This document shows positions 51,952-59,389 of a stretch of DNA of 64,000 nt, one piece after another. The translations under genes and the position numbers were made by a program. The notes beneath the pieces are model-generated. The model searched no databases, was not told the DNA's origin, and was given only the letters and a program-made list of their open reading frames with translations. This DNA comes from Gemmatirosa kalamazoonensis (GTDB lineage: Bacteria > Gemmatimonadota > Gemmatimonadetes > Gemmatimonadales > Gemmatimonadaceae): positions 2,464,220-2,528,219 of the forward strand of contig NZ_CP007128.1 of assembly GCF_000522985.1 (NCBI RefSeq), written 5' to 3'. Every line of letters begins with the position of its first letter. Positions within the stretch are counted from its first letter, which is position 1.

Positions 51952-53001
51952 GGGTTCAGCCATCAGCTCCGCCCGCAGGTGCCAGCAGCGAAACAGCTCC
52001 GCGATGAACCCCATCCGCTGGTCGAGCGATGACCAGTCGACGGCGCCGCTGCCGGCGGGGCCCTGGGGCGCGTGGTCGACGCGCGACAGCAGCGTGCGGA
52101 GGGCAGGGAGCGAGGGCGCGCGCAGCTCGGGTGGGTACGCGCCGCGCACGTCGCGGCCGAGTCGCACGACGGCGCCCGGCAGGTGGATCGTCATCAGCGT
52201 CTCGGTGAGCACGACGCGCAGCTCGCGGCGCACCGCGTCGCACAGCGCGTCCGCCGCGACGTCGAGCGGGAGTGGGCGGCCGAGCCGACGCGCGAGCCAC
52301 GCGCGCGCGCGGCGCCACGGCGACGGCAGCAGCGCCGCGAGCAGCGCCGCCCGCGCCGCCTCGGCGTCGAACGCGGCGTCCATCGCGGCCGAGATCTCCG
52401 GCTGCAGGCGCGTCTGCTCGTGCAGCCCCACCAGCAGGTTGCCGAGCAGCAGCTGCTCGGCGCGGGCGACGTCGTCGGTCGCCGCGCACGCCGACGCGTA
52501 GGAACGGAACGCGTCGGCGAGCAGGCGCTGGCCCTCCGGCGGCTCGCCGGCGCGCAGGGCGTCGCAGAACGCATCGGTTGCCTCGCGGGGCTGCGCGAGC
52601 CAGCGCGCGAACTCGCGGCCGATCTCGGCGAACACCTTCAGGTTCCCCGCCGCGACGGCCGCGGATGCGCGTCGCGTCGCGGCGTCGATGCCTAACGCCT
52701 CGCGCAGCGTCGCGAGCAGCGGGCCGGCGTCGGCGGCGAGCTGTCGTGCCAACCCCTCGACGGCCGCGCGCACCTCGGCGCGACCGAGCACGTCGTCCGC
52801 CGCGCGCTCCAGGTCCTCGCCGCGGATCGTGATGCCGGCCTGCGCCGACGCCCACGTCGCGAACGTGCACCAGTTCGCCCCCGGCGCCGCACGCACCGCC
52901 ACCGCAGCCGAGAGCTCGTGGTAGCAGCGCGTGATGCGCCGGTTGCGCGCGACGGGGTCCGGCATCGCCGCGATCTCGTCCACCTCCGACACGCTCGGCA
53001 C
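51949..53001 (-). CDS. Conserved-looking protein of unknown function, helical
   Basis: The protein has 350 aa from the GTG at 53001. It is soluble and almost wholly helical, with no signal peptide. Notable segments are DPVARNRRITRCYHELSAAV, APGANWCTFATWASAQAGIT near the N-terminus, REFARWLAQPREATDAFCDA in the middle, and WSSLDQRMGFIAELFRCWHL at the C-terminus. I do not recognise a domain. Conserved-looking Trp, Cys and His residues (NWCTF, CYH, CWH) suggest a defined fold. The gene is 34 nt downstream of the small membrane protein gene and ends in the shared hairpin. Confidence 0.72.
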   Translation of the reverse strand: MPSVSEVDEIAAMPDPVARNRRITRCYHELSAAVAVRAAPGANWCTFATWASAQAGITIRGEDLERAADDVLGRAEVRAAVEGLARQLAADAGPLLATLREALGIDAATRRASAAVAAGNLKVFAEIGREFARWLAQPREATDAFCDALRAGEPPEGQRLLADAFRSYASACAATDDVARAEQLLLGNLLVGLHEQTRLQPEISAAMDAAFDAEAARAALLAALLPSPWRRARAWLARRLGRPLPLDVAADALCDAVRRELRVVLTETLMTIHLPGAVVRLGRDVRGAYPPELRAPSLPALRTLLSRVDHAPQGPAGSGAVDWSSLDQRMGFIAELFRCWHLRAELMAEP

Positions 53002-53035
53002 GCCGGCAAGATACGGCCGGTGCGCGGCCGCCGCG

Positions 53036-53359
53036 TCAGCCGGCGGTCGACTGGAGGTATTCCGCGTAGCCCTCCTCGACGGCCGCCGCGTTCCGCGCCT
53101 GGAAGCGCCACAGCCACCAGGCGAAGATGAGGACCGGGATGCCGAACCACGCCATGAAGATGGTCACCGTCATCAGCGCGCCGACGCCGGCGCTGATCTT
53201 CGCGAGCAGCTTGAGATGATTGTACGGTGCGAGCAGCGTCTGCTTCTGCGCGTGCAGCACGTCGGGATCTCGCGAGCCGGTGGCCTTGAGCGTGCCGACG
53301 ACCGATTTTCTGTCGACGGGGACGAAAGGATTCGCTGCCCCTGCTGGCATCAGGCCCAT
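53036..53359 (-). CDS. Small membrane protein of unknown function
   Basis: The protein has 107 aa. A single or double hydrophobic stretch spans about 57-85 (GVGALMTVTIFMAWFGIPVL and IFAWWLWRF). The N-terminal part is soluble (MGLMPAGAANPFVPVDRKSV) and the C-terminal tail is EEGYAEYLQSTAG. The start ATG 53359 has GGGAGGAGAGC upstream on this strand. No family is recognised. It is upstream of, and on the same strand as, the unknown helical protein, which may be its partner. Confidence 0.7.
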   Translation of the reverse strand: MGLMPAGAANPFVPVDRKSVVGTLKATGSRDPDVLHAQKQTLLAPYNHLKLLAKISAGVGALMTVTIFMAWFGIPVLIFAWWLWRFQARNAAAVEEGYAEYLQSTAG

Positions 53360-53451
53360 GTGCTCTCCTCCCGCGAGTTGATGAAGTCGAACCGCCTCGA
53401 CCCGCATTGCGCGGGGCTCGCGGAAAAACCGTCATCCCACGCCGCCGCGCC

Positions 53452-54909
53452 ATGAACCACACGCACTACGTCGACGGCCGGTTCGTCCCGTCTCACGCCG
53501 CGGCATCGCTCGACGTCATCGACCCGTCGACCGAGGAGGTCATCGCCCGCGTCCCGGAGGGCAGCGCCGAGGACGTGAATGCCGCCGTGGCCGCCGCGCG
53601 TCGCGCGTTCGACGGGGGGCCGTGGCGCGACGTCACCGCGCAGGAGCGCGGGCGGATCCTGTTCCGGCTCGCCGAGGTCGTGCGCGCGAACGCCGCCGCG
53701 CTGGCCAAGCTCGAGACGCGCAACAACGGGAAGCCGATCGCCGAGGCGGAGGCCGACATCGCCGACGTGGCGACGTGCTTCGAGTACTATGGTGGCCTGG
53801 CGACGAAGATCCACGGCGACGTCATCCCCGTCCCCGACGACGCGCTGAGCCTCGCGCTGCGCGAGCCGATCGGCGTCGCCGGGCAGATCATCCCGTGGAA
53901 CTACCCGCTGCTCATGGCGGCGTGGAAGCTCGCGCCCGCGATCTGCGCCGGCTGCACGATGGTCATCAAGCCCGCCGAGCAGACGCCGCTCACGCTGCTC
54001 GCGCTCGCCGCGCACTTCGCCGACGTCGGACTGCCGCCGGGCGTCGTGAACGTCGTCACCGGCGCCGGCGACACCGGTGCCGCGCTCGTCGCGCATCCCG
54101 ACGTCGACAAGATCGCGTTCACCGGCAGCGCGGAGGTGGGCCGCCGTGTGATGCGCAGCGCGGCCGACACGCTGAAGAAGGTCTCGCTGGAGCTCGGCGG
54201 GAAGTCGCCGAACATCCTGTTCGCCGACGCCGACTTCGAGGCGAGCGTCGACGGCGCGCTGTTCGGGCTGTTCGTCAACCAGGGCGAGGTGTGCTCCGCG
54301 GGCAGCCGCATCCTCGTCGAGCGCTCGATCTACGGGAAGGTGCTCGACGCGATGGTGGAGAAGGCGCGCCGCATCCCGTTAGGCCCGGGGCTCGACCGCG
54401 CGAGCAAGATGGGACCGCTCGTCAGCCGCGAGCAGTTCGACCGCGTGCGCGGCTACCAGGAGCTCGGCAAGCGCGAGGCGAAGCTCGCGCTGGGCGGCGG
54501 GCGCGCGACGGGCGGGCGGCTCGACCGCGGGCTGTTCGTCGAGCCGACGATCTTCTACGACGTCGACAACTCCGCCCGCATCGCGCGCGAGGAGATCTTC
54601 GGGCCGGTCGCCGCGGTCATCCCGTTCGACGACGAGGCGCACGCGCTCGCGATCGCGAACGACAGCCCGTACGGGCTCGCCGCGGCGGTGTGGACGCGCG
54701 ACATCTTCCGCGCCATGCGCACGGTGAAGCGGCTGCGCGCGGGGATCGTGTGGGTGAACCACATGCAGCCGACGTTCGTCGAGGCGCCGTGGGGCGGCTG
54801 GAAGCAGAGCGGGATCGGGCGCGAGCTGGGGAAGTGGGGCGTGGAGGAGTACCTGCACGTGAAGCAGGTGCACGTGAACCTCGACGAGCGGCCGATCGGC
54901 TGGTACTGA
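53452..54909 (+). CDS. NAD(P)-dependent aldehyde dehydrogenase (betaine-aldehyde/ALDH family)
   Basis: The protein has 485 aa, the usual length. Catalytic Cys281 lies in VNQGEVCSAGSR and the general base Glu247 in SLELGGKSPN. NAD-binding features are IIPWNYPLLMAAWKLAPAIC, IKPAEQTPL and IAFTGSAEVGRRV. The C-terminal EAPWGGWKQSGIGRELGKWG and EEYLHVKQVHVNL fit betaine-aldehyde-type enzymes. It oxidises an aldehyde to an acid. The substrate is not certain and no choline or betaine genes are next to it. It is monocistronic, followed by a short hairpin. Confidence 0.93.
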   Translation: MNHTHYVDGRFVPSHAAASLDVIDPSTEEVIARVPEGSAEDVNAAVAAARRAFDGGPWRDVTAQERGRILFRLAEVVRANAAALAKLETRNNGKPIAEAEADIADVATCFEYYGGLATKIHGDVIPVPDDALSLALREPIGVAGQIIPWNYPLLMAAWKLAPAICAGCTMVIKPAEQTPLTLLALAAHFADVGLPPGVVNVVTGAGDTGAALVAHPDVDKIAFTGSAEVGRRVMRSAADTLKKVSLELGGKSPNILFADADFEASVDGALFGLFVNQGEVCSAGSRILVERSIYGKVLDAMVEKARRIPLGPGLDRASKMGPLVSREQFDRVRGYQELGKREAKLALGGGRATGGRLDRGLFVEPTIFYDVDNSARIAREEIFGPVAAVIPFDDEAHALAIANDSPYGLAAAVWTRDIFRAMRTVKRLRAGIVWVNHMQPTFVEAPWGGWKQSGIGRELGKWGVEEYLHVKQVHVNLDERPIGWY

Positions 54910-54926
54910 CGCGGGTCATTCCCGCG
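54910..54926. terminator. Short bidirectional hairpin between convergent stops
   Basis: CGCGGG (54910-54915) and CCCGCG (54921-54926) form a 6-bp stem with loop TCATT. It starts at the base after the aldehyde dehydrogenase TGA (54907-54909). The TCA in the loop is the reverse-strand stop of the next gene (54916-54918). No U-tract is present. Confidence 0.4.
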
Positions 54927-55344
54927 CCTTGCGCGTCCGCACCAGCAGCGCGCCGTTCGCGCAGCGGCACGAGTTGCCGTAGTCGTACCAGGCGTCGCGC
55001 GGCTGCGCGAACCGGATCTCACGGACCTCGGAGAGGGGGACCGTGTTCAGCAGCGACACGTCGCCCGCGTACACGCCGTCGACGTAGACGGCGATCTCCG
55101 GGCGACTCGAGAAGCCAAGCGCGCGAGTGGAGCCGTGCAGGAAATGCGGGCGCAGGTGACGCACCGCGTCGAGCGTGAGCATGTCGCTCGACGTCGCGAT
55201 CTCCGATGCGGTCAGCACCTCGAAGTCGAGCGGCGCCCGCCGCGCGCGGGTGCCGGCGCTCGACGTTCGCTCGTAGCCGCTCGTCGTCGCGCACGCGGTG
55301 GCGACGAGAGCGAGGCACAGTCCACGGATCACGGGCGCACGCAT
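54916..55344 (-). CDS. Small lipoprotein with TonB-receptor plug-like domain
   Basis: The protein has 142 aa. The lipobox is LVATAC near residue 17. The mature part has DFEVLTASEIATSSDMLTLD, VRHLRPHFLHGSTRALG, IAVYVDGVYAGDVSLLNTVP and LSEVREIRFAQPRDAWYDYG. This is the compact plug-like unit often seen in Gemmatimonadota lipoproteins (VYVDGV followed by EVREIRF). The function is unknown; a role at the outer membrane is inferred from the plug similarity. It is divergent from the first ADOP gene across 226 nt. Confidence 0.8.
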   Translation of the reverse strand: MRAPVIRGLCLALVATACATTSGYERTSSAGTRARRAPLDFEVLTASEIATSSDMLTLDAVRHLRPHFLHGSTRALGFSSRPEIAVYVDGVYAGDVSLLNTVPLSEVREIRFAQPRDAWYDYGNSCRCANGALLVRTRKARE

Positions 55345-55518
55345 CGGAACCTCCGCGAGGAAGTCATTCGGACGGTCGATCGGATCACACCGAGCGAGCA
55401 ACCGAACCGCGGCGCCTGCGGTCCTTCTGCTTCGTAGACACTTCTCCCTACGGCGACGTTGGGTATGCGCGCGCGTGGATGTGACGAACGGATCCAACGA
55501 TCGTCGTCCGGCGGCCTC

Positions 55519-55548
55519 TCCCCTTGTGCTTCTACAAGAGCGGTCGTA
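55519..55548 (+). promoter_or_regulatory. Putative PadR operator upstream of ADOP gene 1
   Basis: A 30-nt block is shared at 27 of 30 positions with 59010-59039. The core is CTTGTGCTTCTACAAG (55523-55538), with inverted CTTGT/ACAAG half-sites. It lies 22 nt before the ADOP start. The other copy precedes a padR gene, so PadR binding is the best guess. Confidence 0.7.
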
Positions 55549-55570
55549 TGCTTGGCGCGAGGACACCATC

Positions 55571-58273
55571 ATGCTGAGCGAGATCTGGAGCGACGTGCGC
55601 TACCGCCTGCGCGCGCTGTTCGACCGCGACGCGCTCGAGCGCGAGCTGGACGCGGAGCTGCGCTTTCATCTGGAGCGCGAGGCCGAGCGCCTCGAGCGCG
55701 CCGGGCTGTCCCGCGACGACGCAATGCGGCGCGCGCGCGCCGAGTTCGGGCGGGTCGACCGCGTGAAGGAGGCGAGCCGCCGCGCGCGCGGCACCGTGGC
55801 GCTGGAGTCCGTGCTGCACGACCTCCGCATCTCGGTGCGCGCGCTGTCCGCGAGCCGCGGGTTCACGCTCGGCGTCGTGCTCACGTTCGCGCTGGGCATC
55901 GGCGTGAACACGACGATGTTCGGCGTCGTCGACCGGCTGCTGCTGCGGCCACCGCCGTTCCTGCGCGACGTGCCGCGCGTGCACCGCGTGTACATGAAGA
56001 GCGTACGCGACGGCGTGGAGCGCACCCACGACGCGACGTCGATCGCGCGATACCTCGACCTGCAGCGCGGCAACCACACGCTGTCCTCGCTCGTCGCGTT
56101 CGACACCTGGCACGTGGCGGTCGGCGAGGGCGAGGCGACGCGCGAGCTGCCGGTCGCCGCGGTGAGCGGGGGCTTCTTCGCGCTGTTCGACGCGCGGCCC
56201 GCGCTCGGCCGCTTCATCACCCCGCAGGACGACCGCATGCCCACGGGCACGCCGGTCGTCGTGCTCGGCGACGCGTACTGGCGCGCCGCGCTCGGCGCGC
56301 GGCGCGACGTGCTGGGCCGGCAGCTGCGCGTCGGCCGCATGCTGTTCACGGTCGTCGGCGTCGCACCGCCGGGGTTCGTCGGGCTCGGCGACGGCGAGGT
56401 GCCGGCGATGTACACGCCGCTCGCCGCGTTCGCCTGGAACGCGCGCCCCGAGGACCACACGCGCGACTACCACTGGCAGTGGCCGCAGCTGCTCGCCACG
56501 CGCGCGCCCGGTGTCGACGTCGCGACCGCGCAGGCCGACCTCACGGCGGCCCTCGCGCGGAGCTGGCTCGCGCGCAACGCCGTCGAGCCGAGCGGCGCGT
56601 CGCCGGTGCAGGCCGCGCGGCCGCGCGTCATCCTCGGCCCGGTGCAGGCGAGCCGCGGCCCCGCGGCCGGCCCCGAGTCGAAGGTCGCGCTGTGGGTGAG
56701 CGGCGTCGCGGTCGTCGTGCTGCTCGTCGCGTGCGCGAACGTCGCGAACCTCCTGCTCGCGCGCGGCATGGCGCGCCGCCGCGAGATCGCGCTGCGCCTC
56801 GCGATCGGCGTGAGCCGCGGCCGGCTCGTGCGGCACCTCGTCACGGAGAGCGCGCTGCTCGCCGCGGCGGGCGGCGTCGTGGCGCTCGTCGTCGCGCGCT
56901 GGGGCGGCACCGCCGTGCGCGCGCTGTTCCTGCCTAACGATCTCTCCGGTCCCGGGCTCGGCGACGGACGGACCCTGCTCGCCACGCTCGCCGCCACCGC
57001 GGCGGCCGCGCTCGCGGCGGGGCTCGCGCCGGCGCTGCAGGCGCTGCGCTCCGACGTGTCGGACGCGCTGCGCGCGGGCGGGCGCGACGCGGACGCGCGG
57101 CCGTCGCGCGCGCGCGCGGTGCTGCTGGTCTTCCAGGCCACGCTGTCGGTCGTGCTGCTCGTCGGCGCGGGGCTGTTCGTGCGCAGCCTGCACAACGTGC
57201 AGCGCGTCCGGCTCGGCTTCGACGTGGAGCCGGTGCTCGTCGTGAGCGAGTTCATGCGCGGCGTCCAGCTTTCCGTCCCGGAGCGCGTGCGGCTGGAGCA
57301 GCGCCTCGTCGACGCGGCGCGCGCGATACCGGGCGTCGTGAGCGCGAGCCCCGCGCCGACGGTGCCGTTCTGGGGCTTCGAGGGGCGGCCGCTGTTCGTC
57401 GCGGGCATCGACAGCGTGTCGCGGCTCGGCGACTTCACGCTACAGGCGGGGAACGCCGACTACTTCCGCACGCTCGGCACGCGCATCGTGCGCGGCCGCG
57501 CGTTCGCGGCGACCGACGACCGTGCCGACGGTCCGCCCGTGACGATCGTGAGCGCGGGGATGGCGCGCGCGCTGTGGCCGGGGCGTGATCCGATCGGACG
57601 CTGCGTGCGCATCGGGGCGGACACCGCGCCGTGCGCCACCGTCATCGGCGTGGCGGAGGACATCCGACTCGACTCGTTCAACGACCCGCGCGAGTACAGC
57701 TACTACGTGCCCATCGCGCAGTACGACTTCGGCGCGGCGGGCATGGCACTGGTGCGTCTCTCCGGCGAGGCGGCCGGTCGCGCCGAGTCGGTACGACGCG
57801 CGCTGCAGCGCGTGATGCCGGGCGACGCGTACGTGACGGTGGTGCCGATGCGCGAGATGGTCGCGCCGCGCATGCGGAGCTGGCGCGTCGGCGCGACGAT
57901 GTTCGTCGCGCTGGGCGGCCTGGCCCTCGCCATCGCCGGGATCGGCCTGTACGGGCTGATCGCGTACGGCGTCGCGCAGCGGCGGCGCGAGATCGGTGTG
58001 CGCGTCGCGCTCGGTGCGTCGCGTGCGCACGTGCTCGCGCTGGTGGCGCGCGGGCCGGTGCGGCTCGTCGCCGCGGGCGTGGTGCTCGGCGGGGCGATCG
58101 CGCTCGGCGTCGCGCGCGGCGTGACGGGGCTGCTGTTCCGCGAGTCGCCGGCCGATCCGCTCGTGTACGCGGCGGTGGCGCTCGTGCTGCTCGCGGTGTC
58201 GCTCGTCGCGGCCGCGGTGCCGGCGCGCGCGGCATCGCGCGTGGAGCCGACGATCGCGCTGCGGTCGGACTGA
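55571..58273 (+). CDS. ADOP-family ABC transporter permease (MacB-like FtsX domains)
   Basis: The protein has 900 aa. The permease-prefix domain at the N-terminus (MLSEIWSDVRYRLRALFDRD to about residue 80) is almost identical to that of the protein at 59390-62083. Then come a first transmembrane helix (TLGVVLTFALGIGVNTTMFG), a large MacB periplasmic core domain, three helices (ALWVSGVAVVVLLVACANVA), a second core and the C-terminal FtsX domain (LALAIAGIGLYGLIAYGVAQRRREIGVRVALG). ADOP proteins are duplicated FtsX permeases common in Acidobacteriota and Gemmatimonadota, with unknown substrates. No ATPase gene is next to it. Confidence 0.92.
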   Translation: MLSEIWSDVRYRLRALFDRDALERELDAELRFHLEREAERLERAGLSRDDAMRRARAEFGRVDRVKEASRRARGTVALESVLHDLRISVRALSASRGFTLGVVLTFALGIGVNTTMFGVVDRLLLRPPPFLRDVPRVHRVYMKSVRDGVERTHDATSIARYLDLQRGNHTLSSLVAFDTWHVAVGEGEATRELPVAAVSGGFFALFDARPALGRFITPQDDRMPTGTPVVVLGDAYWRAALGARRDVLGRQLRVGRMLFTVVGVAPPGFVGLGDGEVPAMYTPLAAFAWNARPEDHTRDYHWQWPQLLATRAPGVDVATAQADLTAALARSWLARNAVEPSGASPVQAARPRVILGPVQASRGPAAGPESKVALWVSGVAVVVLLVACANVANLLLARGMARRREIALRLAIGVSRGRLVRHLVTESALLAAAGGVVALVVARWGGTAVRALFLPNDLSGPGLGDGRTLLATLAATAAAALAAGLAPALQALRSDVSDALRAGGRDADARPSRARAVLLVFQATLSVVLLVGAGLFVRSLHNVQRVRLGFDVEPVLVVSEFMRGVQLSVPERVRLEQRLVDAARAIPGVVSASPAPTVPFWGFEGRPLFVAGIDSVSRLGDFTLQAGNADYFRTLGTRIVRGRAFAATDDRADGPPVTIVSAGMARALWPGRDPIGRCVRIGADTAPCATVIGVAEDIRLDSFNDPREYSYYVPIAQYDFGAAGMALVRLSGEAAGRAESVRRALQRVMPGDAYVTVVPMREMVAPRMRSWRVGATMFVALGGLALAIAGIGLYGLIAYGVAQRRREIGVRVALGASRAHVLALVARGPVRLVAAGVVLGGAIALGVARGVTGLLFRESPADPLVYAAVALVLLAVSLVAAAVPARAASRVEPTIALRSD

Positions 58274-58305
58274 CGACGCGACGAGAGGTACTGCGACGCG
58301 GGCGC

Positions 58306-58335
58306 TTGACACTAGGTGTTGCAACATCTAGTGTC
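58306..58335 (+). promoter_or_regulatory. Promoter with a 28-bp palindromic operator before the WrbA-like gene
   Basis: A near-perfect palindrome spans 58308-58335. The arms GACACTAG and CTAGTGTC flank a centre of GTGTTGCAACAT, with only one unpaired position per half. TTGACA (58306-58311) and a TAGTGT at 17-nt spacing give a plausible sigma-70-like promoter overlapping it. Repressor binding (MarR-like) would block transcription of the gene at 58376. Confidence 0.75.
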
Positions 58336-58375
58336 CGTGGCCTGAAGTCGTCAACCTCGTCGCCGGAGCGCGCGC

Positions 58376-58990
58376 ATGGCCAACGTCCGCCTGACCATCG
58401 TCTACTACAGCACCTATGGCACCAACCTCGAGATGGCGAGCATCGCCGCCGACGCCGCGAAGGACGCCGGCGCCGAGGTCCGCCTGCGCAGGGTCCGCGA
58501 GACCGCGCCCGAGGAGGTCGTGCAGGGCGTCGAGCCGTGGCGCGCGACCGCGGAGCGCATGGCGCACGTGCCGGAGGTGACGAACGACGACATGGAGTGG
58601 GGGAACGCGTATCTGTTCAGCGCTCCCACGCGCTACGGCGTGTCGGCCAGCCAGCTCCGCGCGTGGATCGACACGTTAGGCCCGCTCTGGCAGCGCGGCG
58701 TGCTGGCGAACAAGGCGGTGAGCGCGATGTCGAGCGCGATGAACCCGCACGGTGGGCAGGAGACGACGCTGCTGTCGCTCTACGTCACGATGATGCACTG
58801 GGGCGCGATCATCGTCCCGCCGGGCTACACCGATCCCGTGCAGTTCAAGGCCGGCGGCAACCCGTACGGCGTGACGGTCACCGCGGGCGGGCAGGGGATT
58901 CCCGACGAGGTGAAGGACGCGATCCGCTTCCAGGCGCGTCGGCTCGTGGAGTTCGCGGGGAAGCTCGCCGGCGAGCCGGTCGCCGTGTGA
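58376..58990 (+). CDS. wrbA: NAD(P)H:quinone oxidoreductase type IV (WrbA-like flavodoxin)
   Basis: The protein has 204 aa. The FMN-binding loop [20 protein letters not shown] at the N-terminus (S/T-rich P-loop) is followed by [40 protein letters not shown] and [20 protein letters not shown], the WrbA family motifs. WrbA reduces quinones by two electrons to protect against redox stress. The length fits. Transcription is probably controlled by the palindrome at 58306-58335. The gene stands alone between the ADOP 1 and padR genes. Confidence 0.92.
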   Translation: MANVRLTIVYYSTYGTNLEMASIAADAAKDAGAEVRLRRVRETAPEEVVQGVEPWRATAERMAHVPEVTNDDMEWGNAYLFSAPTRYGVSASQLRAWIDTLGPLWQRGVLANKAVSAMSSAMNPHGGQETTLLSLYVTMMHWGAIIVPPGYTDPVQFKAGGNPYGVTVTAGGQGIPDEVKDAIRFQARRLVEFAGKLAGEPVAV

Positions 58991-59009
58991 CCGCACACGG
59001 GTCGGCGCT

Positions 59010-59039
59010 TCCCCTTGCGCTTCTACAAGAGAGGCCGTA
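59010..59039 (+). promoter_or_regulatory. Putative PadR operator upstream of the padR-ADOP 2 pair
   Basis: This is the second copy of the 30-nt block, with core CTTGCGCTTCTACAAG (59014-59029). It ends 10 nt before the padR ATG at 59050, as expected for autoregulation. Only three positions differ from 55519-55548. Confidence 0.7.
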
Positions 59040-59049
59040 GCGTCTCGGC

Positions 59050-59382
59050 ATGACCGACGACCGGCTCGATCTGCCGCAGGGGACGCTCGACCTGTTGATC
59101 CTGAAAGCCGTCTCGCTCGAGCCGACGCACGGCTGGGCGATCTCCGAGCGCATCCGGCAGGTCTCGCGCGAGGCGCTGCAGGTGCCGCAGGGATCGCTCT
59201 ACCCAGCGCTGCATCGCCTCGAGCGCCGCGGCTGGATCCGCGCCGAGTGGGGCACGTCGGAGGCGAACCGCAAGGCGAAGTACTACGAGCTCACGCGCGC
59301 CGGCCGCAAACGGCTCGACGCGGAGACCGACGCGTGGGCGCGGCTCACCAGCGCCGTGGCGCTCGTGCTCGACATGGGCTGA
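59050..59382 (+). CDS. PadR family transcriptional regulator
   Basis: The protein has 110 aa, typical of small PadR proteins. It opens LPQGTLDLLILKAVSLEPTH and has the winged-helix signature GWAISERIRQVSREALQVPQ, GSLYPALHRLERRGWIRAEW and YYELTRAGRKRLDAE. PadR proteins repress transport or stress genes. The ADOP 2 permease starts 7 nt after the stop, so the two are one operon. The operator-like block upstream is shared with ADOP 1, so it may control both permeases. Confidence 0.93.
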   Translation: MTDDRLDLPQGTLDLLILKAVSLEPTHGWAISERIRQVSREALQVPQGSLYPALHRLERRGWIRAEWGTSEANRKAKYYELTRAGRKRLDAETDAWARLTSAVALVLDMG

Positions 59383-59389
59383 CGGCGCG

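Noticed and set aside
54910-54926. Strong intrinsic terminator after the aldehyde dehydrogenase gene
   Set aside because: The stem is only 6 bp and lacks a U-tract. It is kept only as a weak terminator.
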